Part shown: positions 10,001 to 24,718 of the stretch, piece by piece
Layout of the letters: each line of letters begins with the position of its first letter
How positions within the stretch are numbered: position 1 is the stretch's first letter
Assembly: GCF_018991925.1 (NCBI RefSeq)
Contig: NW_024744406.1
Coordinates: 22,418-86,417 of the forward strand
Reading direction: 5' to 3'
DNA: 64,000 bases
Source: Homarus americanus
Lineage: Eukaryota > Arthropoda > Malacostraca > Decapoda > Nephropidae
The notes under the pieces: model-generated
What the model saw: the letters and a program-made list of their open reading frames with translations, nothing else
What the model was told of the DNA's origin: nothing
Database searches by the model: none
Position numbers and translations under genes: made by a program

Positions 10001-13000
10001 TACACCTCCTGACACTCCCAGGTATACCTCGACACTCCCAGGTACTCCTCTGGCACTCCCAGGTACTCCTCTGGCCTCCCAGGTACACCTCTGACCTCCC
10101 AGTTACCTCCGAGCACTCCCAGTTACACCCCTGACACTCCCAGGTACACCTGACCTCCCAGGTACACGCTGACACTCCCAGGTTCACCTGACACTGCCAG
10201 ATACCTCTGACACTCCATGTTCTCTGACCTCCCAGGTACACCTCATTGGGTACACCCCAGACACTCCCAGGTACAAATCAGACACTTCAGTGCACCTCAG
10301 ACACTCCCAGGTCACACCTCTGACACTCCCAAGTACACCGCTGTCACTCCCAGGTACACCCCAGACACTCCGAGGTACACATCTGACAATCCCAGGTACA
10401 CCTCAGACATTCCCAGGTACACCTCTGACACTTTCAATTTCCACTGACACTTCCAGGTACACCTTTGACACTCCAGGTACCAATGACACTCCCAGGTACA
10501 CTGACACTTCCTGGTACACCTCTGACACCTCCCAGGTACACCTCTGACCTCCCAGGTACTGACCTCTGAGGAACACCTCTGACACTCCCAGGTACACCTC
10601 TGACACTCCAGGTACAACCTCCGACCTCCCAGGTACCTCTGACCTCCCAGGTACCTCTGACACTCCAGGTACACCTCCTGACACTCCCCAGGTACACGTC
10701 CTGACACTCCCAGGTACACCTCTGATACTCCCAGGGTATGCCTCCTGACACTCCTGGTACACGCTGACACTCCCAGGTACACCGATTCTGCCAGATACAC
10801 CTCTGACACTCCATGCACACCTCAGACATTCCCAGGTACACCTCTGACACTTCCAGAGTACCTCTGACACTTCAGGTACACATCTGACCTCCCAGTACAC
10901 CTCTGACAATCCATGTACTCAGAACACTTCAGGTACCTCAGATACTCCCAGGTACACATCAGACACTCCCAGGTACACCTCCAGACACTCCCAGGTACAC
11001 CGCTGTCACTCCCAGGTACCCCCTGACACTCCCAGTTACCCCTGACAACAGGTACACCTCTGACAATCCCAGGTACACCTAAGACACTCCTGGGACACCT
11101 CTGACACCCCAGGTTCACCCTGACACCCCCAACTCCCTGACACCTCCAGGTACTCCTCCCCACACTTGCACCCTCTGACACCCAGGTACACTTGATACTT
11201 CCCATGTGCACCTCTGACACTCCCAGTTACACCTCCGACACTCCCAGTTACACCCCTTACACTCCTGACACTCCCAGGTTTCCTCCTGATACTCCCAGGC
11301 ACACTCTGACACTCCCAGTTACACCATTGACACTCCCAGGTACACTCTGATACTACCAGGCACCTTGACCTCCCAGGTACACCTCTGGCACTCCCTGGTA
11401 CACGTCTGACACTCCCATGTTCACCCCTGACACTCCTGGTTTACCTAGGAACCTTGGTTCACCCTCTGACACTCCCTGGTACACCTCTGACACTCCCAGG
11501 TACGACCTCTGACACCCCAGGCTCCTCCACACTTGCACACCTCTCACACCTGCGCCACCAATGACACCCAGGTACATCACTGACACCCCTGTACACCTCT
11601 GACACTCCCAGGTACACCAATGACTCCCAGGTACACCTCTGACACTTCCAGGTACACCCCTGACACTTGCCCCTCTCACACTCCCAGGTACCTCTGACAC
11701 TTGTGACACCTTTGATACTCCCATGTACACTTCTGACCTCCCAAGACACCTCCGACACTCCCAGTTACACCCCTTACACTCCCAGGTACACCTGACACTC
11801 CCAGGTTTACCTCTGATACTCCAGGTACACCTCTGACACTCCCAGTTACACCATTGACACTCCCAGGTACACCAATGACACTCCCAGGTACACCTCTGAC
11901 ACTTCAGGTACACCTGACACTCCCAGGTACTCCTCTCACTCCCAGGTACTCCTCTGACACTTCCAGGTACACCTTGATACTCCCCATGTACACTTCTGAC
12001 ACTCCCTGGTACACCCTGACACCCCCAGGTACACCCCTGACACTGCCAGGTACACCTCTGACACTAGTGCACACCCTGACACCCCAGGTCACCTCCCGAC
12101 ACTCCCAGGTACACCCGACACTCCCAGGTACACCCCTCTGACGCTCCGGTACACCTCTGACACTCCCCACACCTCTGACACTCCCAGGTACACCTCTGAC
12201 ACTCCAAGGTACTCCTCTGACACTTCCAGGTACACCTCTCACACTCCCAGTACACCAATGACACTCCCAGGTACATCACTGACACTCTGGCACACCTCTG
12301 ACTCCCAGGTACACCAATGACACTCCCAGGTACACCTCTGACACTCTCCAGGTACACCCCTGACACTCCCAGGAACTCCTCTCACACTCCCAGGTACCTC
12401 TGACACTCCAGGTACACCTTTGATACTCCCATGTACACTTCTGACACTCCCAGTTACACCTGACACGTTACAATCACTTACACTCCCAGGTACACCCTGA
12501 CACTCCCAGGTTTACCTCTGATACTCCCAGGTACATCTCTGACACCCCAGTTACACCATTGACACTCCCAGGTACACCTCTGATACTACCAGGTACACCT
12601 TGACACTCACAGGTACACCTCTGCACTCCCTGGTACACCTCTGACACTCCCAGGTTCACCTCTGACACTCCCTGGTTAACCTCTGAAGCTCCCTAGTTCA
12701 CCTCCCAGCCTCCTGGTACACCTCTGACACTCCCAGTCCACACCTGACACTCCCAGGTACCTCCTCAGCACTTAGGTACACCTCTCACACTCCCAGATAC
12801 ACCAAGACACTCCCAGGTACATCACTGCTCCCTGGTACACCTCTGACTCTCCCAGGTACACAATGGCACTCCCAGGTACACCTCTGACACTCCAGGTACA
12901 TCCCTGACCTCCCAGGTACTCTCTCACACTCCCAGGTACTCCTCTGACACTTCCAGGCACCTTTGATACTCCACATGCCTTCTGACACTCCCAGTTACAC

Positions 13001-16000
13001 CTCCGACACTCCCAGTCACCCCTGACACTCCCAGGTACACCCCTGACCTCCCAGGTTACCTCTGAATTCCCAGGTACACCTCTGCCTCCCAGGTACACCT
13101 ATGACCTCCCAGGTACACCTCCGATACTGCAGACACCTTTGACACTCCCAGGTACTCCACTACACACTCCTGGTACCTCAGACACTCCCTGGTTCCTCTG
13201 ACACTCCTGGTACACCTCTGACACTCCCAGCCACCTCTGACACTCCCAGGTACACCTTCGACACGCCCAGGTACACCTCGACACTCCCTGGTACTCCTCT
13301 GACACTCCTGGTACACCTCTGACACTCCCAGAGACATCTTACCTCCTGGTTCTCCCCTGGCCTCCCAGGTACACCTCAGACCTCCCGAGGTACACCGCCC
13401 CACTCTCCAGTACATCTCTCACCCTCCCAGGTACATCTCTGACACTCCCAGGTACACCTCTGACATAAACAGGTACACCCCTGACCTCCCAGGTTCACCT
13501 CTGACACTCCCAGGTACTCCTCTGCCCTCCCAGGTACACCTCTGACACTCCCAGGTACACCTCCTGACCTCCCAGGTATACCTCTGACACTCCCAGGTAC
13601 TCCTCTGACCTCCCAGGTGCTCCTCTGACACTTCCAGGTACACCTCACACTCCCAGGTACACCAATGCCTCCCAGGTACACCACTGACACTCCTGGTACA
13701 CCTCTGACCTCCCGGTGCACAATGACACTCCCAGGTACCTCTGACACTTCCAGGTACACCCCTGACACTTCAGGTACACAGTGTGCTCCCAGGTACACGT
13801 CTGACACTTCCAGGTACACCTCTGACACTTCAGGTGCACCAGATGCACTCCCAGGTACACCCTGACACTCCCAGGTACACCGGTGACACTGCCAGGTACC
13901 TCAGACCTGCCAGGTACACCTCAAACTCCCAGTACAGCTCAGACACGCCCAGGTACACCTCAGACACTCCCAGGTGCACCTGTGACACTCCAGTGCACCT
14001 CTGACACTCCCAGGCACACCTCTGACACTCCCAGGTACACCTCAGACACTCCCAGGTACCCTGACTCCGCCAGTACCTCTGCCTCCCAGTTACACCTCTG
14101 ACACTCCTGGTACACCTCCGACACTCCCAGGTACCTCCGACCTCCCAGTACCTCTGACGCTCCCAAGTACACCTCTGACACTCCCTGACACCTCCGAACT
14201 CCCAGGTACCTCCCAGCCTCCAGGTACTCCTCTGACACTTCCAGGCCTCTCACACTCCCAGGTACACATGACCTCCCAGGTAACACCAATGACACTCCCA
14301 GGTGCATCACTGACACTCCTGGTGCACCTCTGACACTCCCAGGTACCACCAATGACACTCCCAGGTACACCTCTGACACTTCAGGCACACCCCTGCCACT
14401 CCCAGGTACTCCTCTCACACTCCCAGGTACTCCTCCTGACACTTCCAGTACACCTTTGATACTCCATGTACACTTCTGACACTCCCAGTTACACCTCGGC
14501 CTCCCAGATTACACCCCACCACTCCAGGTACACCCCTGGCTTGCTCTGAGTTTACCTCAATGCTCAGGTACACCTCTGGCCTCCCAGTTACACCATTGAC
14601 ACTCCCAGGTACACCTCTGAAGTACTGCAGGTACACTCCAGGTACACACCTCTGGCACTCCTGGTACACACTCTGACACTCCCAGGTTCACCTCCCCAGC
14701 CTCCTGAGGTTTTAACCTCACCAAACTCGCCCAGTTCCTCTGTGCTCCTGGTGCATCAGCACTCCAGGTACATCTCTGACACTCCCAGGTACTCCTCTGA
14801 CACTTCCAGGTACACCTCACACTCCCAAGATACACCAATGACCTCCCAGGTACATCACTGACACTCCTGATACACCTCTGAATCTCCCAGGTACACCAAT
14901 GACACTCCCCAGGTACCTCTGACACTTCCAGGTACACCCCTGACACTCCCAGGTACTCCTCACACTCCCATGTGCTCCTCTGACACTTCCAGGTACACCT
15001 TTGATGCTCCCACGTGCACTTCCCAGCACTCCCAGTTACCTCCGACATACAGTTACACCCCTGACACTCCAGGTACACCCCTGAGCACTCCCAGTTGCCT
15101 CTGATGCTCCCAGGTACACCTCTGACACTCCCAGGTACACCTATGACACTCCCAGGTGCACTCCAGTGCAGGCACACCTTTGGCCTCCAGGTACTCACCC
15201 CAGGCCTCCCCTAGGTGCACCTCTGGCCTCCTGGTTCACCTCTGACACTCCTGGTACACCTCTGACACTCCAACTACCTGGCCTCCAGGTACACCTTCGA
15301 CACGCCCAGGTACACCTCCTGACACTCCCTAGGTACTCCTCTGGCCTCCCTGGGTACACCTCTGGCTTACTCCAAGGGACACATCTTACTCCCTGGTTCT
15401 CCCCCAGCCTCCCAGGTGCCACCTCCAGACACTCAGGGTACACCACTTTGACACTCCCAGGCATCTCTGACACTCCCAGACACATCTGTAACACTCCCCG
15501 TTGCACCTCTGACATAAACAGGTACACCCCTGACCTCCCAGGTACACCTCTGACACTCCCAGGTACTCCTCTGACACTCTGGGTACACCTCCCAGCTTGC
15601 TCCAGGTACACCTCTGACACTCCCAGGTATGCCTCCTGACCTCCCAGGTACTCCTCTGACACTCCAGGTGCTCCTCTGACCAGATCCAGGTGCACCTCTC
15701 ACACTCCAAGGTTGCCACCAATGACACTCCCCAGGTACCACTGGCTCCCTGGTGCACCTCTGTGCTCCCAGGTACACAATGGCTTGCTCCCAGGTACACC
15801 TCTGACACTTCAGGTACCTGACACTTCAGGTACACCAACCCAACCTCCCAGGTACACGTCTGACACTTCCAGGTACACCTCTGACACTTCAGGTGCACCA
15901 GCCAGCACTCCCAGGTACACCATGGCCTCCCAGGTACACCGAGGTGACACTGCCAGGTACACCTCAGACACCTTGGTGCACCTCCAGAAACTCCCAGGAT

Positions 16001-18600
16001 TACAGCTCAGACACGCCCAGGTACACCTCAGACACTCCCAGGTGCACCTGTTACACTCGAAGTGCACCTCTGACACTCCCAGGCACACCTCTGAGCACTC
16101 CCACAGGTTTTACCTCAGACACTCCCCAGGAGTACACCATGGGCTCCATAGGTACACCTCTGACACTCCCAATTGCACCTCCTGACCTCCTGGGTGCCCT
16201 TCCGACACTCCCAGGTACCACCTCGACTTACTCCCAGGTACACCTCTGACATCCCCAAGTGCACCTCCTGACACTCTGAGCACTTCACCCGGCATTCCCT
16301 GGTACACCCCATTTCCCCAAATTTTACCTCTGACCTGCCAGGTACACCTCTGGCTTTTACTCCCAGGTACCTCTGACACTCCTAGGTACCCACCTCCCGG
16401 CCTCCCAGGTACACCTCCATTCTCCCAGGTACACCTCCTGGCTCCCAAGTACACCTCTGACACTCCTGGTACCATCTGACACTCCCAGGTACACACTCCT
16501 GACCTCCCAGGTGCTCCTCCTGACACTTCAGGTACCTCTCACCTCCCAGGTACACCAATGACACTCCCAGGTACATCACTGACACTCCCTGGTACCTCCT
16601 GACCTCCCAGGTACACCAATGGCACTCCCAGGTGCACCTCTGACCTTCCAGGTACACCTGGCCTCCCAGGTGCTCCTCTCACACTCCCAGGTACTCCTCT
16701 GTTGACACTTCAGGTACACCTTTGATACTCCCATGTACACTTCTGACACTCCAGTTACCTCCACGGCCTCCCAGTTACACCCCTTACACTCCCAGGTACA
16801 CCCCTAACCTCCCAGGTTTGCCTCTGTGCTCCCAGGCCACCTCTGACCTCCCAATTACTACGTGTACTCCCAGGTACACCTGCAATGCTACCAGGCCCAC
16901 CTTTGGCTTACTCCCAGGTACACCTCTGCTCCCTGGTACCTCTGTGCTCCCAGGTTCCTCCCAGCTTGCTCCCTGGTGTCTCTGGCTCCTTGGTTTCACC
17001 TCTGGGCTCCTTGTTTCACCTCTGACACTCCCTGCACACCTCCCGACACTCCCAGGTACACCTCCACACTCCCGTGCTCCTCTGACACTTCAGGTACACC
17101 TCTCACACTCCCAGATACACTGACACTACTCCCAGGTACATCACTGACACTCCTGGTACACCTCTGACTCTCCCAGGTACCAATGACCCTCCCAGGTACA
17201 CCTCTGACACTTCAGGTACACGACACTCCCAGGTACTCCTCTCACACTCCCAGGTACTCCTCTGACCAGATCCCATACCTCTCTCTCACACTCCCATCAC
17301 TGACCTCCCAGGCACAACACTCCTGGTACATCTGACACTCCCAGGTACCAATGACCTCCCAGGTACACCTCTGACACTTCCAGGTACACCTCTGACACTT
17401 CCAGGTACACCCGACACTTCCAGGTACACCAACACTCCCCAGGTACGTCTGACACTTCCAGGTACACCTCTGACACTTCCAGGTGCACCAATGACACTCC
17501 CAGGTACACCCTGACACTCCCAGGTACACCGGTGACACTGCCAGGTACACCTCCAGACACTGCCAGGTACACCTCAGAAACTCCCAGTTACAGCTCAGAC
17601 ACGCCCAGGTACACCTCAGACCTCCCAGGTGCACCTGTGACACTCCAGGCACCTCTGACACTCCCAGGCACACCTCTGACACTCCCAGGTACACCTCAGG
17701 CCTCCCAGGTACACCGCGACTCGCAGGTACACCTCTGACACTCCCAGTTACACCTCCTGACCTCCTAGGTACACCTCCGACACTCCAGGTACACCTCCGA
17801 CACTCCCAGGTACACCTCTGACGCTCCCAAGTACTCCTCTGACACTCCCAGGTACTTCACTGACATTCCTGGTACACCCCTTTGGGTACACCTCCTGACA
17901 CTGCCAGGTACACCTCCGACACTCCCAGGCCACCTGTGACACTCCCAGGCACCTCCATTACTCCCAGGTACACCTCTGGCACTCTCATGCACACTCCAGA
18001 TGTTAGGTACACCTCCGATACTCCCAGGTGCTTTGACATCCCAGGTACTCCACTGACACTCCTGGTACACCTCAGAACTCCTGGTTCACCTCTGACACTT
18101 CAGGTACACCTCTGACTCCCAGGTACTCCCCTGACACTCCCAGGTACTCTCTCACACTCCCTGGTACTCTCTGACACTTCAGGTACCTTGATACTCCATG
18201 TACACTTCTGACACTCCCAGTTACACCTCCGACACTCCCAGTTACACCTTACACTCCCAGGTACACCCCTGACACTCCCAGGTTTACCTCTGATACTCCC
18301 AGTACCTCTGACTCCCAGATTACCATTGACACTCCCAGGTACACCTCTGATACTACCAGGTACACCTTGACCTCCCAGGTACACCTCCTGGCACTCCCCT
18401 GGTACACCTCTGAAACTCCTTGGTTCACCTCTGACACTCCCTGGTACACCTCTGACACCCCAGGTACACCTCTGACACTCCCAGGTACTCCTCTGACACT
18501 TCCAGGTACACCCTCACACTCCCAGGCACACCAATGACACTCCCGTGCACATCACAACCTCCTGGTACCTCTGGCTCAGGTACAATGGCCTCCCAGGTAC
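7081..18600 (-). repeat. Satellite array, minus-oriented, variant class I
   Basis: Monomers read GGTACACCTCTGACACTCCC on the + strand. This stretch is marked by frequent GCCTCCCAGG, GACCTCCCAGG and, less often, CTTGCTCCCAGG in place of GACACTCCCAGG, and by GGTACAC far outnumbering GGCACAC. The shortened forms are 1-3 bases under length, so the 21-bp phase slips often. Blocks A, B and C are present. The last clear GGCCTCCCAGG is near 18,587. Apart from the A/C-rich patch at 8.6-8.8 kb there is no other sequence. Confidence 0.93.
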
Positions 18601-21600
18601 ACCTCTGACACTTCCAGGTACACCCCAACCTCCAGGTACTCCTCTCACACTCCCAGGTACTCTCTCACACTCCAGGTACACCTTTGATACTCCCACGCAC
18701 ACTTTGACACTCCCCAGTTACACCTCCGGACACTCCCAGTTACACCCCTGACACTCCCAAGCACACCCCTGACACTCCCAGGCTTTACCTCTCTGATACT
18801 CCCAGGTACACCCTGACACTCCCAGGTACACCTATGACACTCCCAGGCACACCTCCGATACTGCAGGCACACCTTGACACTCCAGGTACTCACTTGAGAC
18901 ACCCTGGTAAAACCTCGACACCCCTGGTTCACCTCTGACACACTCCCCTGGTACACCTCTGACACCCCCAGCCACACCTCTGACACTCTCCAGGTACACC
19001 TTCGACACGCCCAGGCACACCTCTCTGACACCCAGGCACTCCTCTGACACTCCCTGGCACACCTGACACTCCCAGGGACACATCTACACTCCCTGGTTCT
19101 CCCTGACATTCCCAGGTACAACTCAGACACCTGAGGTACACCGCTGACACCCCAGGCATCTCTGACACTCCCAGGCACATCTCTGACACACTCCCAGGCA
19201 CACCTCTAACATAAACAGGCACACCCCTGACACTCCCAGGTACACCTCTGACACTCCCAGGTACCTCTGACACTCCAGGCACACCTCTGACACTCCCCAG
19301 GTCACACCTCTGACACTCCCAGGTACCTCTGACACTCCCAGGTACCCTCTGGCACTCCTGCAGGTACTCCTCTGACACTCCCAGGCACACCTCTGACACT
19401 CCCAGCCACACCTCCGACACTCCCAGCACCCCTGACACTCCCAGGCACACCTCACCCCAGGTACACCCTGACACTCCCAGGCACACCGCTGACACTGCCA
19501 GATACACCTCTGACCATGTTCACCTCTGACTCCCAGGCACACCTGACACTTGGTCACACCCCCTGACACACCCCAGGTACAAATCAGACACTTCCAGGCA
19601 CACCCCAGACACTCCCAGGTACACCTCTGACACTCCCCAGGCACACCGCTGTCACTCCCAGGCACACCCCAGACACCTGAGGCACACATCTGACAATCCC
19701 AGGCACACCAGACATTCCCCAGGCACACCTCTGACCCTTCAGGTACACCACTGACACTTCCAGGTACACCTTGACACTCCCAGGCACACCAATGACACTC
19801 CCCAGGTACACCACTGACACTCCCTGGTACACTTGACACTCCCAGGCACACCAATGACACTGCCAGGCACACTCTGACACTTGGCACACCTCTGACACTC
19901 TGGTACACCTCTGACACTCCCAGGTACACCTCTGACACTCCCAGGTACACCTCTGACACTCTGAGAACACCTCTGACACTCCAGGTACACCCCTGACACC
20001 CCAGGCACACCTCTGACACCCCAGGTACACCTACACTCCCCAGGCACACCTCTGACACTCCCACAGGTACACGTCTGACACTCCCAGGCACACCTCCTGA
20101 TACCCCAGGCATACCCTGACACTCCCCTGGTACACTGCCCCAGGTACACCGATTACACCGCCAGATACACCTCTGACACCATGCACACCCCAGACATTCC
20201 CCAGGCACACCTGACACTTCCAGGCACACCCTGACACTCCAGGCACACATCTGACACTCGCACACACCTCTGACAATCCACATGCACACCTCAGACACTT
20301 CCAGGCACACCCATACCCCAGCACATCAGACACCCCAGGCACACCTCAGACACCCCAGGTACACCGCTGTCACTCCCAGGCACACCCCTGACACTCCCCA
20401 GTTACACCCCTGACAACCCAGGCACACCTCTGACAATCCCAGGTACACCTCAGACACTCCCCTGGGACACCTCTGACACTCGGTTCACTCTCTGACACTC
20501 TGGTTAACCTCTGACACTTTGTTCACTCCTGACACTCCCTGCGTCTCTGACACTCTCAGGAACACCCCACACTCCCAGAACACTCTACACTCCCCAGGCA
20601 CACCTCTGACACTCCCAGGTAAACCTGTGACACCCCAGGTGACACCGTGACACGCCCACGCACACCCTGATACTCCCAGGCATACCTCCTGACACTCCCT
20701 GGTACACCTCTGACACTCCCAGGCACACCTTGACACTCCCATGTCCAACTCCACACATTTCAGGAACACTCCTGACACTCCCAGGCACACCTGTGACACT
20801 CTGTGCACACCTGTGACACCTCTGCACACCTGTGACACTTCCAGGTACACCTCTGACACTCCCAGGTACAATTCTTATATTCCCAGGCATACCCTCTCAC
20901 ACCTCCTGTACACCCTGACACACTCCCAGGCACACCGCTGACATTGCCAGATACACTTCTGACACCCATGCACACCTCTGACATTTCCAGGCACACCGCT
21001 GACACTAGGACACCTCTCACACTCCCAGGTACACCAATGACACTCCCCAGGTACACCACTGACACTCCCTGGCACACCCTGACACTCCCAGGCACACACG
21101 ACACTCCCAGGCACATCTCTGACACTCCAGGCACACCCCTGACACCTTAGGCACCACGACACTCCCAGGCACACCTCTGACACTCCAGGCACACCCCTGA
21201 CACTCCAGGCACACCACCAAGACACTCCCAGGCACACTCTGACACCCCAGGCACACCGGTGACACTGCCAGTACACCTCAGACACTGCCAGGCACACCCC
21301 CAGAAACTCCCAGTTACAGCCAGACACCCAGGTAAACCTCAGACTCCCAGGTGCACCTGTGACACTCCAAGTGCACCCTGACACTCCCCAGGCACACCTC
21401 TGACACTCCCCAGGCACACCTCAGACACTCCCCAGGCACACACCCGACCCTCCCCAGGTACACCTCTGACACTCCCAGCACCCCTGACACTCCCAGGCAC
21501 ACCCTGACGCTCCCAGGCACACCTCTGACAATCCCAGGCACTTCACTGACATTCTGGCACACCTCTTGACACCCCCAGGTACACCGCTGACACCCCAGGT

Positions 21601-22430
21601 CACACCTCTGACACTTGTGCCACACTCTGACACCCCAGGCACACCTCCGACACCCAGGTACACTGATACCCCAGGCACTTGACACTCCCCAGGTACCCAC
21701 TGACACTCCCTGGTACACCTCCTCAGACACTCTTGTCTCACCTCTGACACTTCCAGGTACACCTCTGACACTCCCAGGTACTGACACCCCAGGCACTCCT
21801 ATCACACTCCCCAGGTACCCTCTGGCACTTCCAGGTACACCTTGATACTCCCACGCACTTCTGACACCCCAGTTACACCCGACACCCCAGTCACAACCCC
21901 TGACACCCCAGGCACACCCCTGAAACCCCAAGTTTACTCCTCTGATACTCCCAGGCACACCTCTGACACTCCCAGGTACACCTTGACACTCCCAGGTACA
22001 CCTCTGATACTACCAGGTACACCTTGACACTCCCAGGCACACCTCTGACACTCCCTGGTACACCTCTGACACCCCAGGTTCACCTCTGACACTCCCTGGT
22101 TAACTTCTGGACACCCTGGTTCACCTCTGACACTCCCCTGCACACCTCTGACACTCCCCAGGCACACCTCTGACACTCCCAGGTACCTCCTGACACTTCC
22201 AGGTACACCTCTCACACTCCATGTACAACCAATGACACTCCCAGGCACATCACTGACACAATCTGGCACACCTCTGACACTCCAGGCACACCAATGACAC
22301 TCCCAGGTACACCTCTGACACTTCCAGGCACACCCTGACACTCCCAGGTACTCCTTCACACTCCCAGGTACTCCTCTGACACTTCCAGGCACACCTTGAA
22401 ACTCCCACGTACACTTCTGACACCCCAGTT
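7440..22430 (-). repeat. Block A copies in the first minus-oriented section
   Basis: The diagnostic unit TTGATACTCCCATGTACAC, or a close variant, followed by TTCTGACACTCCCAGTTACA and CTCCGACACTCCCAGTTAC, is seen near 7455, 7885, 9250, 11195, 11710, 11975, 12425, 12970, 14460, 15005, 16725, 18195, 18690, 21850 and 22405. Spacing alternates between about 0.45-0.55 kb and 1.4-2.0 kb. The preceding units (CTCACACTCCCAGGTACTCC, CTGACACTTCCAGG) and following units (GGTTTACCTCTGATACTCCC, CAGTTACACCATTGAC, GATACTACCAGG, GGTTAACCTCTG) keep their order in most copies. Confidence 0.8.
8612..8771. repeat. A/C-only low-complexity patch
   Basis: Two tracts, about 8612-8657 and 8699-8771, contain only A and C on the + strand and read as irregular ACACCC, AACACC and CACACC steps. 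Two normal monomers lie between them. They look like a simple-sequence expansion of the CACACC part of the satellite unit, or a miscalled stretch. No gene is visible. Confidence 0.85.
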
Positions 22431-24718
22431 ACACCTCCGACACTCCCAGTTACACCCTGACACTCCCAGGTACACCCCTGACACTCCCAGGTTTACCTCT
22501 GATACTCCCAGGTACACTCTGACAATCGCAGGTACACCTTGACACTCCCAGGTACACCTGATACTGCAGGCACACCTTGACACCTCCAGGCACTCCACTG
22601 ACACTACCTGGTACACCTCTGACACCCCAGGTTCACCTCTGACACTCCCCTGGTTAACCTCACACTCCCCTGGTTCACCCTGACACCCCCTGGCACACCT
22701 CTGACACCCCCAGGTAAACCTCTGACACCCCAGGTACACCTCGACACCCCAGGTACACCTCTGACACTCCTAGGTACTCCTCTGACACTCCCCTGGCACA
22801 CCTCTGACACCCCAGGGCACACATCTTACACTCCCGTTCTCCCCTGACACCCCAGGCACACCTCAGACACCCGAGGCACACCGCCGACACCCCAGGCACA
22901 TCTCTGACACCCCAGGTACATCTCTGACACTCCCAGGCACACCTCTGACATAAACAGGTACACCCCTGACACTCCCAAGTACACCTCTGACACTCCCCAG
23001 GCACTCCTCTGACACCCAGGTACACCCTGACACTCCCAGGCACAACCTCTGACTCCCAAGCATACCTCTGACACTCCCAGGTACTCCTCTGACTCCCAGG
23101 TACTCCTCTGACACTTGCACACCTCTGACACTCCCAGTTACACCTCCTGACACTCCCAGTTACACCCCTGACACTCCCAGGTACACACCTGACACCTCCC
23201 AGGCACACCGCTGACACCCAGGCACACCGCTGACACTGCCAGATACACCTCCTGACACACCCATGTTCACCTCTGACACCCCAGGTACACCTCCGATACT
23301 CCCCAGGCACACCCCTGACACTCCCAGGCACAAACAGACACTTCCAGGTCCAGCTCAGGCACTCCCCAGGCACACCCCCAGACACTCCCAGGTAACACCT
23401 CAGACACTCCCAGGCACCTCTGACACTCCAGAGCACACTGCCAATACTCCCAGGTACACCCCTGACACTCCGGAGGCACATCTGACAATCCCAGGTACAC
23501 CTCAGACATTCCCAGGCACACCTCTGACACTTCCAGGTACACCACTGACACTTCCAGGTACACCCCTGACACTCCCAGGTACACAAATGACACTCCCAGG
23601 AACACCACTGACACTCCTGGCACACCTCTGACACTCCCCAGGTACACCAATGACACTCCAGGCACCTCTGACACTCCAGGCACACCTCTGACACTTCCTG
23701 GTACACCTCTGAACTCTCCCAGGCACACCCCTGACACTCCCAGGCACACCCCACACTCTCAGGAATACCTCTGACACCCCAGGTACACCTCTGACACTCC
23801 CAGGCACACCTCTGACACCCCAGGTACACCTTGACACTCCCACACCTCTGACACCCAGGTGCACACGTCTGACACTCCCAGGTACACCCTCTGACACTTC
23901 AGGAACACCTCTGACACCCCAGGTATACCTCTGACACTCCCTAGTACACCGCTGACACTCAGGTACACCGCTTGCACTGCCAGACACCTCTGACACCCAC
24001 AACACCCCAGACACTCCCCAGGCACACCCCTGACACCCAGGCACACCTCTGACACTTCCAGGCACACACCTCTGACACCCAGGCACACCTCTGACACTCC
24101 ATGCACACCCCAGACACTTCCAGGTTCACCCCAGACACCCCAGGTACACATCAGACACTCCTGTGCACACTCAGACACTCCCAGGCACACTGCTGTCACT
24201 CCCCAGGCACACCTCTGACACTCCCCAGTCACACCCCTGACAACCCAGGCACACCTCTCTGACAATCCCAGGTACACCCCAGACACTCCCTGGTACACCT
24301 CTGACACCCCAGGTACACCTCCTCTGACACTCCCAGGCACACCTTCGACACCCCAGGCACACCCTCTGACACTCCCAGGTAACTCTGACACTCCCCCTGG
24401 CACACTCCCTGACACTCCCCAGGACACATCTTCCCCTGGTTCTCCCCTGACACCCAGGCACACCCCAGACACCTGAGGCACACCCTGACACCCCAGGCAC
24501 ATCTCTGACACCCCAGGCACACCTCTGACACTCCCAGGTACACCTCTGACATAAACAGGCATACCCTCCCGACACTCCAGGCACACCTCTGACGCCCCAG
24601 GTACTCCTCTCTGACACTCAGGTACACCCCTGACACTCCCAGGCACACCTCTGACACTCCCAGGTATAACTCTGACACCCCATACCCTCTGACACTCCCA
24701 GGCTCCTCTGACACCCCA
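18601..24718 (-). repeat. Satellite array, minus-oriented, variant class II
   Basis: Over a few hundred bases the dominant unit changes to GGCACACCTCTGACACCCCA: GGCACAC replaces most GGTACAC, and ACCCCAGG (a lost T) is common, while GCCTCCC and GACCTCCC nearly vanish. The GTAC site is therefore missing from many monomers. Long open frames here (up to about 395 codons, read on the minus strand at 19123-20310) are pure heptapeptide repeats with irregular phase and are not genes. Confidence 0.92.

Noticed and set aside
19123..20310. Longest open frame (395 codons, minus strand), and similar long frames at 22,675-23,829 and 34,069-35,097, as silk-, collagen- or mucin-like proteins
   Set aside because: All are heptapeptide translations of the 21-bp satellite. 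The frame changes at irregular places, alternative frames are equally open, and there is no start context, signal peptide or domain.
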